From Sanguinoderma infundibulare (lineage: Eukaryota; Basidiomycota; Agaricomycetes; Polyporales; Polyporaceae): a stretch of 64,000 bases of DNA. The notes below the pieces were generated by a model. That model was given only the letters and a program-made list of their open reading frames with translations, had not been told where the DNA came from and searched no databases. How positions within the stretch are numbered: the stretch's first letter is position 1; each line of letters starts with the position of its first letter. Where the stretch lies: the NCBI GenBank assembly GCA_032821775.1, contig JAVLRN010000011.1, positions 1,922,001-1,986,000 of the forward strand, given 5' to 3'. Shown here piece by piece: positions 39,849 through 51,800 of this stretch. A program made the translations under genes and the position numbers.

Positions 39849-41242
39849 ATGAGGCTCTCCTTCGTGGTGTCCGGTCTTGTGTCGCTATTTGCCGTCAATG
39901 TCGCGGCGAGCGCATTCGAACCGAGGAGCCCGTCGACAAAACACTCGCATCCTGCCGGACACTGGGTCGCGGCGTGGACGTCGATGCCACAGCTGACCGA
40001 GCCCGCGAACCTTCCCAACCCCCCGTTCAACACGACCGGACTCGTCTTCGCGAACTCGACTATCCGCTCGACCATCCACGTCACCGCGCCATCCTCGCAC
40101 ATACGTCTTCGCATCTCAAACGCGTTTGGTGCGACCGACCTGCCCATCACGAACGTGACAATCGCACGCCCGCTGAACGGTGCAGCGGGCAGCCCCGAGA
40201 TCGATACGAGCACGCTGAAGACGCTGACCTTCAGTGGGTCGCCGTCGTTCACGATCCCGAACGGCGCACTCGCCGTGTCGGACGCGATCGACTTTGACGT
40301 GGAGGCGCAGACGGAGCTGACGGTCAGCGTCTTCCTCGAGTCGGGCCAGGTTGGGAACTCCATCACGAGTCACCCGGGGAGCAGGACTACGAGCTGGATG
40401 ACGTTCGGGAACCAAGTCTCTGCCCCGAACATCACGGGTCCTTCGGTGCAGAGCGTTGCTCATTGGTGCGTTCATCTACTTCGGTGATAACGAACGAGCA
40501 TTAAGCTGTGTTCTTCAGGTACTTCATTAGCACGCTCGATGCATGGGTCCCAACATCAATTAGCACCGTCGCATTCGTGGGGGACAGCATCACAGACGGC
40601 CGCGGCAGCGACACCGACGAAAACGACCGCTGGCCTGATCTTCTCCTCGCGCGTCTACAGTCGTCCAACGACTCCTCGCTCAAATCTCTCGCGTTCGCCA
40701 ACCAGGCCGCCGGCGGGAACCGCATCCTCGCCGACGGCCTCGGCCCCAACGCCATCGGCCGCTTCGACCGCGACGTCCTCTCTCAACCCGGAGTCAAGTT
40801 CGCATTCATCTTCGAGGGCGTGAACGACATCGGGGTCGCGGACGCGACCACGGATGCACAGCAGGACATCGGGGACCGCGTCATCGCCGCGTACAAGCAG
40901 TTCGTCCTTCGCGCGCACGCCGCCGGGCTGCCCATGTTCGCGGCGACGATCACGCCGTTCAGCGCGCCGGGGTTCAACGCGACGGTGCAGCCGTACTCGA
41001 GCCCGGTCCGGGAGGCGACGCGACAGCGCGTGAACGCCTTCATCCGGAACGGGGGCTGGTTCGACGCCGTGGCGGACTTTGACGCGGTGGTGAGGGACCC
41101 GAACGCGCCGAGCCAGCTGAGGGCGGATTTCAACTCGGGCGACTTCCTGCACCCGAACGTGGCGGGGTACACTGCGATCGCGAATGCGTTCCCGGTGGAC
41201 ATCTTCAAGCAGTTCGCGGATGGCGTCGATGGGTGGGCGTAG
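39849..41242 (+). CDS. secreted SGNH/GDSL-type esterase
   Basis: Two exons (39849-40465 and 40519-41242) join to 446 aa. Residues 1-20 (LSFVVSGLVSLFAVNVAASA) form a signal peptide. A roughly 170-residue beta-rich N-terminal part starts HWVAAWTSMPQL; the catalytic domain follows with FVGDSITDG (nucleophile Ser), AAGGNRI (oxyanion Gly and Asn), EGVNDIG (Asn) and DFLHPN (Asp/His pair). These are the four SGNH blocks in order. The family hydrolyses esters on sugars, lipids or wall polysaccharides. Its place one gene away from a pectinase would suit a role in wall deacetylation, but that is inference. Extracellular. Confidence 0.93.
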
Positions 41243-41342
41243 GTTTTGGTGGTACACCTGCGCGAGGCGTTCGAGTTGATTCGGAGGAGTAGGATACAGC
41301 TTCATCTCTATGCCAATCTGATACAATGTGGTGAAGGAGATG

Positions 41343-43187
41343 TCATACGTAGAAGCTGAGTAGTCCTCCTGGAGAGGATCCGTCGAAGCTCGGCTGAAAC
41401 ATGAGCGACAGTCCGCCTCCGAAGAGCCCCATGCTAAGCGGTGCCACATCGTCTTGCTTCTGGACCTTCCTGCACGTCACCGTGATGGGGAGAGACGTAT
41501 GGACTGGCCTGCGCAGGACGTCGGGCCGTGTGATAGTATCGTCGTAATCCATGAACAGTGCAACGATCTCCGCATTGCCGCCTTCGGTCGTGCGTGCGTC
41601 CAGAGCGGCATGCGGGTGCGCATTCAAAAGGAAGACGTAGTGGAAGCGGTCGTCCAACCGCCTGGCGTGAAATCCGATGGCGCATCGAGTGCCAGACGTG
41701 GGCAGGATCTGGTACCACGCCGCCCCTCGCAGGGAGATCAAGCGGGTAGATCGCGGCCCCCATCGGTCCCATTCGAGGATCCGAGGGTCCGAGGTGGACG
41801 GCTGGGAGAGATCGACGGGGGCGCGCAGGCGGTCAAGGTCCCTGACAATCTCGCGGACGGAAGCGAGTAGGAGGAAGCGCTCCATGAACCTGCGCCGGGG
41901 CTCAGAACTTTTGCGGTACTCCAGATCGAACTGTAAGGCGAATATGGATAGGTCTGGGTTGCACTTGAACGGAGGGACGTCGTCGGGACCAAGCGTTTCC
42001 AGCGAATAGGATAGGTATGCGGCTGGGTGAACACCCTTGACAAACCGCATGAGCTTGAGAATGAAGTCGGGATTTTCGCCAGGTTCCAGGAATTCAGAAT
42101 TCGAATTCAAGGGGACATCCGAGCGAATACAGTAGACCACGAGTCTCCCTTTATTCGGGAAGAGATAGATGGATGGAAGCATGGCAAGATACGATTGATT
42201 GAGGAGCGCGAAGCCGTTGAAGAGCTTAGACCGGAAATGCTGAGAAATGATTGGTTTCACATCAGTTCGACGCACATACACCTCCGGTAGATTGGAATCA
42301 CTCACAAGGAGCCTTGTCCCAGCTTTCCAATTCCATACCTGGAGCTCCCAGAAAGAGTTGATGAACAACCAGGCCACGATATCCCCACATATCTCTATTG
42401 ATCTTGTATTAGGCCTGTCCGTGTGAAGGTAAGGACCACGAAGAACATGGAATGACGCGAGCGGATGCGGCACGTCCGGGCGTTGGAGAGAAAGAAACTG
42501 TAGTTTCAAGACTCTAAAACCAACACAATATCAGCCTGAGGCCGAGAACCCAAAAAAGCGAACATCCAAGGACTGGGCTGAACTTACTGATCCATGAGGG
42601 GAACACTTGGCAATGGCCTGAGCGATAAAACGAGCAGATCCTGTGCCATATCCACCCCGCATCCAATGATCTCATGTTCATGGGGGACTGTGTCGGGCTC
42701 GACGATCCACTTTTTCGGCTGGAGCCCCATCAGAGAAGAACCTGGACGGTAAAGATGTAGTCTGGTGCGAGAGCCCTGGGATCCGTCGATGTATGGCAAC
42801 ACGCCGCCCGTCCAGTCCCGATAGTCAGAGAAGTCGTGATACGCTGGCACGTTCTGATCGCAACTGAGAATGGCGTTCTTCCATCTATCTCGGTACTGGA
42901 GGAGCTTCTTGTGCCGCTCGATGAGAGGGGACCCTTCGGATGGGTTGTCAACCATTCCGGCCAGGTCGAGTTGGACTTTGTACTCGACCGCAGGAATATT
43001 TGCAAGCTCGTGGCATGCTTTGTTGACCTGCCAGAAGGCCAACGGCCGATCGATAAGCCCAGCCTTGCAGCAAACGACGAGTCTATCATACCTGTCGGCA
43101 GCGAAGAATATCGGGGGCTTCGAGCCTGAGGAAGACTTGCAACTGTACATCTTCAGGCAGTAACGCAAACGGGAACTGATAATCCAT
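41343..43187 (-). CDS. F-box protein of a basidiomycete-expanded family
   Basis: Exons 43187-43092, 43027-42588 and 42513-41343 join in phase to 568 aa. The F-box is split by intron 1: FALLPEDVQLQVFLRLEAPD and ILRCRQ in exon 1, VNKACHELANIPAVEYKVQL in exon 2. A typical linker follows (ERHKKLLQYRDRWKNAIL, TGGVLPYIDG, LHLYRPGSS) and then DMAQDLLVLSLRPL, with a long beta-rich C-terminal half that may form a propeller-like substrate receptor. Such proteins are expected to bind Skp1 and select ubiquitination targets; the target is unknown. The gene at 63515 belongs to the same family. Ends less than 101 bp from the convergent GDSL esterase, so their 3' ends nearly overlap. Confidence 0.88.
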
Positions 43188-43458
43188 CGCTGCGGCAGGA
43201 AATGAGGAGAGTCCGAGAGTCGGAGGAATAATACTACAAGGAAAGGATTACTGTCGGCGATTCAGCCGTGTTTGCAGTGAGGTGGAGTACTTATTGAAAG
43301 TCAACCGCAGTCAGTGACCGTGGAATTAATGTGCCTGATTTTGTATGGCCTAGACGAGTATACAAACAAACACGACCAGGCGCTTAAACACGTAGCCCTA
43401 GACATCCCATACTTACTCGAAACCATCGCTTGTCTTTGCACCAAGACGTTGACGGTGC

Positions 43459-45335
43459 TCATTGGGAGAAGTTCGTCACGCCGGAGTAGTTGATGGTCCC
43501 AGCAGAGCCGCCAGAGACCTTCAACGCCGACCAGTCCCAAGTGCCTGGCAGCGCAACAAGTGAGCCATCTAGTATCGTGCTTTGAGTCATTACTTACCGG
43601 TGCAGGCACCAGAGCCACAGTTTACCTCCACACGCTTGGCGCCGCTGTTGACGGTGATGCTGTTGGTGCTCCCGACGAAGTTGACTCCCTGTTAGAAGCA
43701 TTGATGACGATCAGCGACTTGATCCGACCAGGAGCAAAGTCACACCGACCGAAAGCTTGACGCCAGTGCCAGGAGTGCCGAGGGTGGACGGATAGCTCTG
43801 TCAAGTCATCAGCATCGCGAAGTAAATGTTAATTTGAGGCAAGCTAGCGCACCTGGTCAATGATGACACCATACTTACGGATGCCTGTGGCCGTGTTGCC
43901 AGAATAGGTGATGTTCGAGACGGTCGACCCTGTCGCGGACGCCTTGGTCTTGATACGGAGTGCCTGGTCGCTAAAAAGTGGGCAAACAGTCTGAGGCTGA
44001 TCCCGCGACATATCAATATAATCTAAACGTACTTGTCCTGGATGACGTTGTTGGAGATGGTGATGCCGGAAACGGTCACGTCGGAGGAAATGGAACCCTA
44101 TGCGCCAAGCGGACCATCAGTACCATCGGATGGACGATGAGAGTATATGAACATACAACAGAGATTCCATGGCCACCGATGCAGGTGTTGCGCTGGAACA
44201 CAATGTTGCTGCCCTTGTTGATGGCGAGACAATCGTCCTGGTTGTGGATCGTACTGCAGAAATCAACGAAAGGTTTGCGATCTTTTTATCCACGGGACAA
44301 CTCGCGAGACGCACCTGTCCTCGATAGTAAGATCAGTCGTGCTGCAATCGAAGCCGTCCGTGTTGTGCCCGGCAGCCTCGCCGTCGCTCTTCGAGTTCGC
44401 GGCATCTCCTGCAGCTGTATTCATTGGAGCGCTTCAGGAAAGAGAAATACGAGAGTAAAATGCCAATGCGCACAGTCGTCGATGGTCAGCTTTGACATGA
44501 CCAGCTTCGCCGGGTTCGACACGCTGTAAACGCGCGCTGGCGAGTTGAGGACCTTCACGTTCTGATGGTTTTGCTCGTTAGAATCAATAATATGCCTGGG
44601 TCATTCGCCGGGTACTCACCGAGTAGGTACCAGAGATTTTGATCCTAAAACCATCATCAGCTAGGAAGAACGTACACCAGCAACGTCAAACGAGGTCAAG
44701 CGCACTTCATCATCGGGGCCGGCTTAGTAACGCCTCCGTTACCGCCCTGGCCGTCCTGTGAGAGTGATCAAAGATCAGTTCAAGCTATCAAAGAAGGTAA
44801 CCGAAAGCAAAGCAGTAAGTACCCAGTAGGATGCACCGTTTCCATCGAAGGTGTGCCCGTTCCCGTTGACTGCAAGGTGTCGACTATGGTCAGCTCAAGG
44901 AACGGAGGAGTACGAGCCTAGGAGGCTTACACGTGATAGACTTGCCGCTATACCGTGCACACATTCGTCAGAGGATTCACCTCGAAGACCGGCGGGAGAC
45001 GCTGCACCTACCTAACCTGGAAGAGCGGGCCGTCCCAGTTCTCTACGGCAAACTTCACGTCGCCCTCTGTATGCATACGTATGTCCAGCAATCAGTACAT
45101 GCATCGCGAACACGAACGCAATGAAGCGGGCGTACGCATATTGACGGTGGTGCCGTCGGCGAGGTCGAGGTTGAACGTCTTGCCCGCAGGGACGGTGAAC
45201 GAGTTGATGTTCACCGTCGTGCACTTGACCGCGGCGGAGACGTCGTCGAGCGACGAGATCGTCCCCGTGCAGTCGGACGCCGCGAGCGAACGGCATGAAG
45301 GAGATGAGAGCGGCGAGGCGGGAGAAGGCGCACAT
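43459..45335 (-). CDS. endopolygalacturonase (GH28), signal peptide out of frame
   Basis: Cleaves alpha-1,4-galacturonosyl links in pectin outside the cell. About 14 exons on the minus strand assemble to a GH28 enzyme: [53 protein letters not shown], then the catalytic motifs [27 protein letters not shown] and RIKTK, ending SGVTNFSQ. A 17-nt exon (44931-44947) is needed to link FQVS to NGNG. ATG 45335 opens a good signal peptide ([17 protein letters not shown]), but this frame is one base off the mature frame that begins SDCTGT near 45277. No plausible intron removes the offset. Either the gene is broken, or a base is wrong, or another first exon exists. All active-site residues are intact. 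Confidence 0.85.
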
Positions 45336-46465
45336 TGTCGCTGAAGTACTGGAGTGCGCGGTGTCGAGGACTTGAAGGCTTGAGTTCCTCAGTACTGGGG
45401 AGTTAGGCCTTATGTACTTGAGGACAGACGAACCGCCGGATAAATCAAGGTGTATTACAGTATCGTGAAGCGTCCAGGGGCGGGCTGGTATGTAGGCGAA
45501 CCCGACCACAAGGTACCCGTTCATCTTGTGGAAGCGTCACCTCTGGGTCGTCATAAGGTGTGCAGGCACATGGAGGTCTCTCCCGATGGTGCCTCGGGAA
45601 GAAATAGACTATCGAGAGCGGATCCTTCAGCTTCACGACCACGGTTCTCGACAAACGCACTCACCATATGTGATGTCACCTCCGAGGTGTGAAGAGTGCT
45701 CTCAACCACTGGGCTACGATTAGAAGAGAACGGCGCGCAAAGGCAGTCGGCGCATTCGCCTTATTAATCTCAGTCAATATCTCATGTGGCGGCTGAGGGC
45801 GGCTGCTGTTTGGCTGACGTATGGTAAACGATTTGCCTCCAGACGTCGTCCGTCGGAAACAACCGAACCGCTTGATCGTCGCGACCGCGAGAGCATCAGA
45901 TGCCCTGGATGAGAACGCCAAGAGCATCATGCCGTGCATGTGGTTGAGCGATCTCGGAGGAGCTCAGGCCGGTGGCGCAGGCGTACGTATAACTTGCTCC
46001 TCGTAACTCTTCTTGTTCAAGAATAAGTCAAAGCTTACATGGCGAATAGGAGAACGACGTACCGTCGGTCTCTTGCAACTCTGTGCAGCAAACCCAGGTT
46101 AATGCCGACATTTACATACCTCAACAACGCGAGTTGGCCTTGCGAAGAACATAAGTATCGGCTCCTCCTGACTCCGGGCACCCGTCCATACACATATTCG
46201 GACAAACACGCCGCACAGCAATGGGACCGCGGACCGTTGGCGGCCCGCGCCGTTTTGTCCGAGGCTTTTCGGGAGAACAAGAGGAAAAGGTTCGGAACTT
46301 GTAGTGTTGCGAGCCTGAAATTCTCAAAAGCAACTCCCATTCAAACGCAATCAGCCGACATGAACATGAGAAGCACGGAATAAGGTTGGTGCAACCGCCT
46401 GGCATGTAATGCAGCAACACGACCCAGACAAGGAGCTCGTGAGTCTCGTTCCAACTGCACCAACA
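45336..46465. other. intergenic, no supported gene
   Basis: Upstream region of the polygalacturonase gene. A minus-strand tRNA-like word (GCCCAGTGGTTGAGAGCAC, about 45700-45718) was examined and rejected. No coding frame is supported. Confidence 0.45.
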
Positions 46466-48596
46466 TCAGCGTTGACACACGGGCCGCGTCGTGTCCCGCG
46501 GCGCCGCCCAAGAAATGATCCGCATCTCCTGCTTGAAAGCACCAGTACCCGTCTTCTGACCAACCGCATCGCCCGACACCTCCTTCCTCCACACGTCATG
46601 GAAGACAAGACCACAGCTCGGGAGCCCCAGCAGCTCCCAGGTCTCGGTCGACAAGCGTTTGCGCTACTGCGGACAGAACACGTCAGCGACGTCCCTTTCG
46701 CCGTATATACTCCAGACCGCAATTTAACTTGCAGTGTGTCGCGTACCTTTGCGATCCCTGAGCGGATCAGTGGATACCGTTGGGGGAGACCGGCCGCGTC
46801 GAAGGCGAGTGTTTGGTCCACGTCCGCGCTGTCGGACGGCGCGTTGCGGTCTGTTCGATACGGGGATGGCCGTTCGGGAACACGGCGTCCGGAGTCCGTG
46901 TAGAGCGCCAGCGTCGGAGTGCGATAGGCAGGGAGTGACATATGAGGCGGAGCTGCACGGTAGATGTTGAAGGGTGGGCGAGAAGGGACATCGTATTCGG
47001 AGACGATAGTGCTCTTTGCTGGAAGAGGGTGAAAGTTACGTCCTTCGGGAGGCGCCTTGGGCGGAGGAGGGAGGTACGTCACAACCCTCCGCTCCGTTGC
47101 CATTCCAGCATCGTCCCGCTCTTTCCTGAGTTCCTCTGCAATGCGACCAGCTTGTAAACGAAGGCCGAACTTCGCCGTTTTCGCGTCCTTGGGATTCCCC
47201 TTCTCTTTCCGCGACCGTTTCTTCTCCGGCAGCGTGGTCCAAGACGAGTCTGGGGAACTGAACGCCCCGTACGCGTCCCTTTTGGGAGGCTTCCTCCCTG
47301 GAATGGGTTGAATGCCGCCGCCGGTAGACAGACGTGACGCTCGTGACTCGCAAGGAACGTACGGGCGAGGCGGGTCAGGGGATGGCGACCGAGGAGGAGT
47401 GGAGGAGAAATGTTTATGAGGAACATGAGGAGGCTCGTAGGGCCGGAGAGGTCGGGAAGGCGGGCGAAAGGCGAATCGGCTCAGGGTCGACTCTGGCCTT
47501 GGTGCTTCAATCCTAGGGCTTCCGTGCCGGAGCGGACTGGAGGCAGGGTACGGTGCAGCACCTTGAACGAGAGGGCTATATGCGCAGTCCGGGATGGGCG
47601 AAGACTGAGAATTGTACGGAGAGCGGTGCAAAACACCGCCGGCTTCGAGAGGGTGTACAGGCTGCGGGGATTGAGATTCGCGTTTAAACTTTGGTAGTCG
47701 CGGTATTGCTGCTGCAACGCCAGAGGGAAATCCTGCATATAGCCGAGCAGTGATGCAAGATTCGATAGCACAAATCGTTCATCGAACTTGCCTGGAAACT
47801 GCGAACGTGTCACCGTGTGGGTTGGCTGCTGAGCGAAGAGTAAGGAACGTAGCTCCTGCCCGGCAGACGGTTTGTGGGGTGTAGGCGGAGCATCTCTTAT
47901 GGGATGGAGGCAAGAAGGTCGAGAGAGTGCAGCAAGTTGATCCCGTCGAGCATGCAGGTTAGGCGCAGGCAGTCCAGGGACGTCAGTTATTGCTGTTGAA
48001 CCGGGTGGATCAAGAGAAGGCCGTCGGGGGGAGGGAAGGAGTTTCGCAACGTCAGCGACATCTTCGCCGAGCTTAGGAAGGGTTCCAGGATCCGGGGAGG
48101 CAACGTCGACCAAAGTGTCGTCAGAGGGTATATGCGCGTCGACTTCGAATGGGCGCTCAGAATTTGAAGGTTCGGATGGGAGAGCTGTAGGATCGGGCTC
48201 CGCAGGGGCTGTTAAAGCAGGAGGAACTTGTTGTGCGGGCGTAGCGGGGCTTGCCTTGGATTGTCTATGGATCAAATCAAGTACTGTCGGTTTGGGGTCA
48301 TGACACCTGCGAGGAGCCTCCTTGCGGGTTGCAGACTTGGACTCTCGGACAGCAGCGTTCGCTTTGGCGATGGTCCATGGATTCGGCTTGTAATTTGCAG
48401 CATCCATCCGAGACTCGAGGTCTAATTCGCCCAGCAGACGCGCCTCCTCCTCCGCAGGCCGTGTCTTGTCGGCAGTTGAGTTTTGCTGACATAGATCGTC
48501 GTCTGAGTCCTCGTCAGAGGAAGAGTCGACGTGATGGCCGCCCTTTGACCGCAGAGAGAGCGACCAGCCGCCATCGTCGGCAGGTTTCCTGGTCAT
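46466..48596 (-). CDS. long, mostly disordered protein of unknown function
   Basis: Three exons (48596-47637, 47604-46747, 46663-46466) give about 671 aa. I do not recognise the family. The protein starts MTRKPADDGGWSLSL, is rich in Pro, Ser, Arg and acidic residues, has a short helical basic stretch (QAGRIAEELRKERDDAGM) and ends with a more ordered, well-conserved-looking segment (TETWELLGLPSCGLVFHDVW to TTRPVCQR). Intron 1 would be only 32 nt, which is short even here; it is proposed because both flanking frames look coding and it joins them in phase. Intron 2 uses a TAG acceptor directly after a CAG that would leave a stop. Transcribed divergently from the next gene. Confidence 0.6.
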
Positions 48597-48811
48597 GGAG
48601 GAGAGGAAGGAAGCGCGCGGGGCATGCCGAGACGCGACGTCGTGTGAAAGTCACGGGCTGGGTCAACCACGGTCGCGTGACTGAGGAGGGGAAGTCGAAC
48701 TGGGGTTGGCTCGGTAAAGGCGCGCTCTGTCCGCGACTCTCAGCTTGGGTCTTGCTTGTTCCTTGTTTCTCGAGACAGGCTGCTCCGCACTCCTTGATTT
48801 TTATCAATTTT

Positions 48812-51800
48812 ATGGAGAATGTCCCCTCATCTTCCATGAGCGACTGCGACGACCTCCCGACTCTCGACAATCTATTGCGTCCGAAGCGCAACGTGAAGAA
48901 CGCGAGGTCGAAGCGATCACCTGCGTTGGACACTAGGACCGACGATGATTGTGAAGATGAAAATTGTCAACAGCAATCTGGCCTCTTGACCCCTCCATCA
49001 TCCCAAACCCCGGACCAAGATATGGATGCTTCCCGGATGTTGTTTAGCCCGCCGCCAGAGGAGGAACTTCGGCATGGTCGAGGCTCGGTGAGTACCTCAC
49101 GCGCACCGTGATTTCTGTCAGTTCGGGGGCTATGGCGGAGGACTGTATGATACACCGGGGGCATCGACCTCTGGGCTCGACCGTTGTTACATGGCCATAA
49201 GAGGAAAACGGTTTTGCGCAGTGGCTCATCGTAGTCGCATCCAAAATGTACCGCGAAATCTGCGTTACATGGCTGTTACATCGATGCTATTGCATGCAAC
49301 CGGCATGCGACTGCCATGAGACACAGAGCAACGTCTTTGTCGCAAGTGGCCAGAGATAACGATCTGTTCAAAATGCAACAAGGTGTTCCATATGCTTTGG
49401 TGATGCGTCCGCGACTGCTTGGGAATCGTCGTGGGGGTGCGTGTCGAACCTATCGCGTCGCACGAGGTTCTCAACCAGTCGCGATCGGAGGGTACAGGCC
49501 CGAGTGCAGGAGCTCCACTATGTTGCGACGAGTTGAGTTTTACTTCCACTATGAACCATTTGCACCCCCCGCGACTACGTTTCCGCTGCCTCACCCAACA
49601 GCCGGAAATGGGACTCAGCGGAAGCTGCCAGAAGCATACTGCATTGCCGTTTACTTTCTATCTGTTCTTTCCCTAGTTGTCGCGTGCCGAAGCCCACTGC
49701 ATGGAACAGCTCAGAGTTTAGACCTCGACTTTCAGGGTGTCACTATTTCGCGATTGAACTAACCTAGTCCTTGTCACGTAATAGGCTACCCGCGCGCGAT
49801 CAGTCCCGGTTCAGCACGTCGCCGATCCACTGGTACAGAGCACTGCCTTATCCAAACGCAAACGCAACATCCACAATCGCGCTTCCTCTCACACCGCCCT
49901 CGATTCTATTATTCATGAAGATTCGTCAAGCAGCATCCTCGTAACCGAGGCTACCCCGAACCCCAAGCCACGCAAACAAACCAAACGTGGCTCACCGCCC
50001 CGCCAATCTGCCGAGTTCGAAGAGCCCACGACTCCGACACGGGCGTCCTCCCAGCACCGAAGCGACTCCTCAACAAAGAGCACACTATTCCTGTCCCCGC
50101 ACCACTCGAATCCCAACGCCGATTACATCCCTCCCCTTCCTACCATTTCTCGGCAGAGCATCTCTACGAGGCGACACTCTACGACCCCAGTGCCTCCGTA
50201 CGAGCCACCCCGCGAGCAGTTCACGCCCCCACGCGAGATCATCCACACCCCGCCACGCGCCACCGTGTCTCCCGAGAGGATGTCAAAGTCGAGCAAGCGC
50301 AAGTCAACAGGACCGAAAAACCAAAAGAAGCTCGTGTTGACGATCAAGAAGGAGCCTCCCGATATTGACCTAAGTCTGCCGCCACCACCACCTTCGCCGA
50401 GCGACGACCCGCTCCTGCTTAAGGGCCTCCCGCGCCGTCGGAGGCCTTCAAAGCTGAAGGCGCAGACGCAGACGCGCCCCAGCCCAGAACCACTCGGCGC
50501 TCTAGCTTCGGCGCACGCGCGTGAGGCCACCTCCATCGCGTCCTCCGTGAGCCCGCACGAGGTCACGCGGTTGCCGGACTTCAACTCGAGCATGGACACC
50601 AGCATGCAAAACGGCGACGACGACGACCTTGATGACTCCTTCATCAACGCGCCCCCGCTTTTCGATCTCACTAATCCGCAGGAGGACCCCGGGGCGTGGG
50701 ACGACGTTGACTCGGGCTCGGACGCGGACTCGTTTGACCAGACGGGCGAGTACACGGGCCGGTTCAAGGTGCTCACCGTCCCGACGAAGGCCGACCCGCC
50801 GAGCAGCTGCACGCGGTCACGCCAGGACGCATGGGGTAACCCGAGCAGTCCTTACCCTGGTTCAACTGGCAGGCGAAGAAGCCTCCCGAGCTCCAGCTCA
50901 CCGCCGCTGAAGGCGGTCGCCGACGGAGGGGATGGGACGCAGAGCGAGAGCTTGAATGAGGAGGTCGTGTTCTTCTTGGATACCCCGATCAACGCGGACC
51001 TGGATGTCACGGTACGGGAGGAGTTCGAGCAGGGCAGTTCGCGGGATATCCTAGACGGGCTCGCTGGGCTCGACGCAGACTTGTCTATGCAGGACGTGTC
51101 TCAGGCAGAAGGCGATATTTCTCAAGAGCAACTCGATGCCCTCCAAGAGCAGTTCTTCGAGATGTCGCCCCCGCCGCTTCCCATAGTTGACGCCAAAGAG
51201 CAGGAAGAACATGCGCACGAACACGACTATGCGGAGCTCAACGAACACCACGTTCGGTTTTCCGCAAGACAAGATTCGCTTGGAGAAGACGTGTCCATGG
51301 TGGTCGAGGATGAAGGCGACTCGCAGGAAGCACCCCAACCTCAGGTCGATCCCGACCTCTCCTACGAGTCCATCCTCCACGACCCCGAAGAAGACCAGGC
51401 GCCTGAAGCACCCGCATTTTCACCCGCTCCCGAGCCGCCTGACGACTCTGACTCCAGTGATGAAGAAACAGTCGACCGCGAGCTCTCCCGCGAACCCGGC
51501 CAGTTCAGCGATGACGAGGATGAGGAAACGCACGATCTACGTCCGAAGCCCCCGACCGTACCCACCCCGCCGCGTACAGCATATACCCCAGCGAGGTCTC
51601 TCTCTCCGGACTCACAATCCACGCGACCAAGGGGATTCCTGTCCATCACGTCTCCGCTGCGACGACAGAAGTCACCTCAGGTCCAAGGGTTCCAAGCGAG
51701 GGACGCGTCGCCGATGCCTTCCATTGTTGCCGTCTTTGCTGCAGCCGCACCGGTGCCGACGCCTGAAGTCGCAGATCACGATGATGCTCCTCAGGCTTCT

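Noticed and set aside
45640..45725. tRNA-like D-arm word on the minus strand
   Set aside because: No matching T arm, acceptor stem or plausible anticodon stem could be built around it.
43459..46465. A pectin-degradation gene cluster around the polygalacturonase
   Set aside because: Only the GDSL esterase nearby could fit, and an F-box gene lies between; too little to call a cluster.
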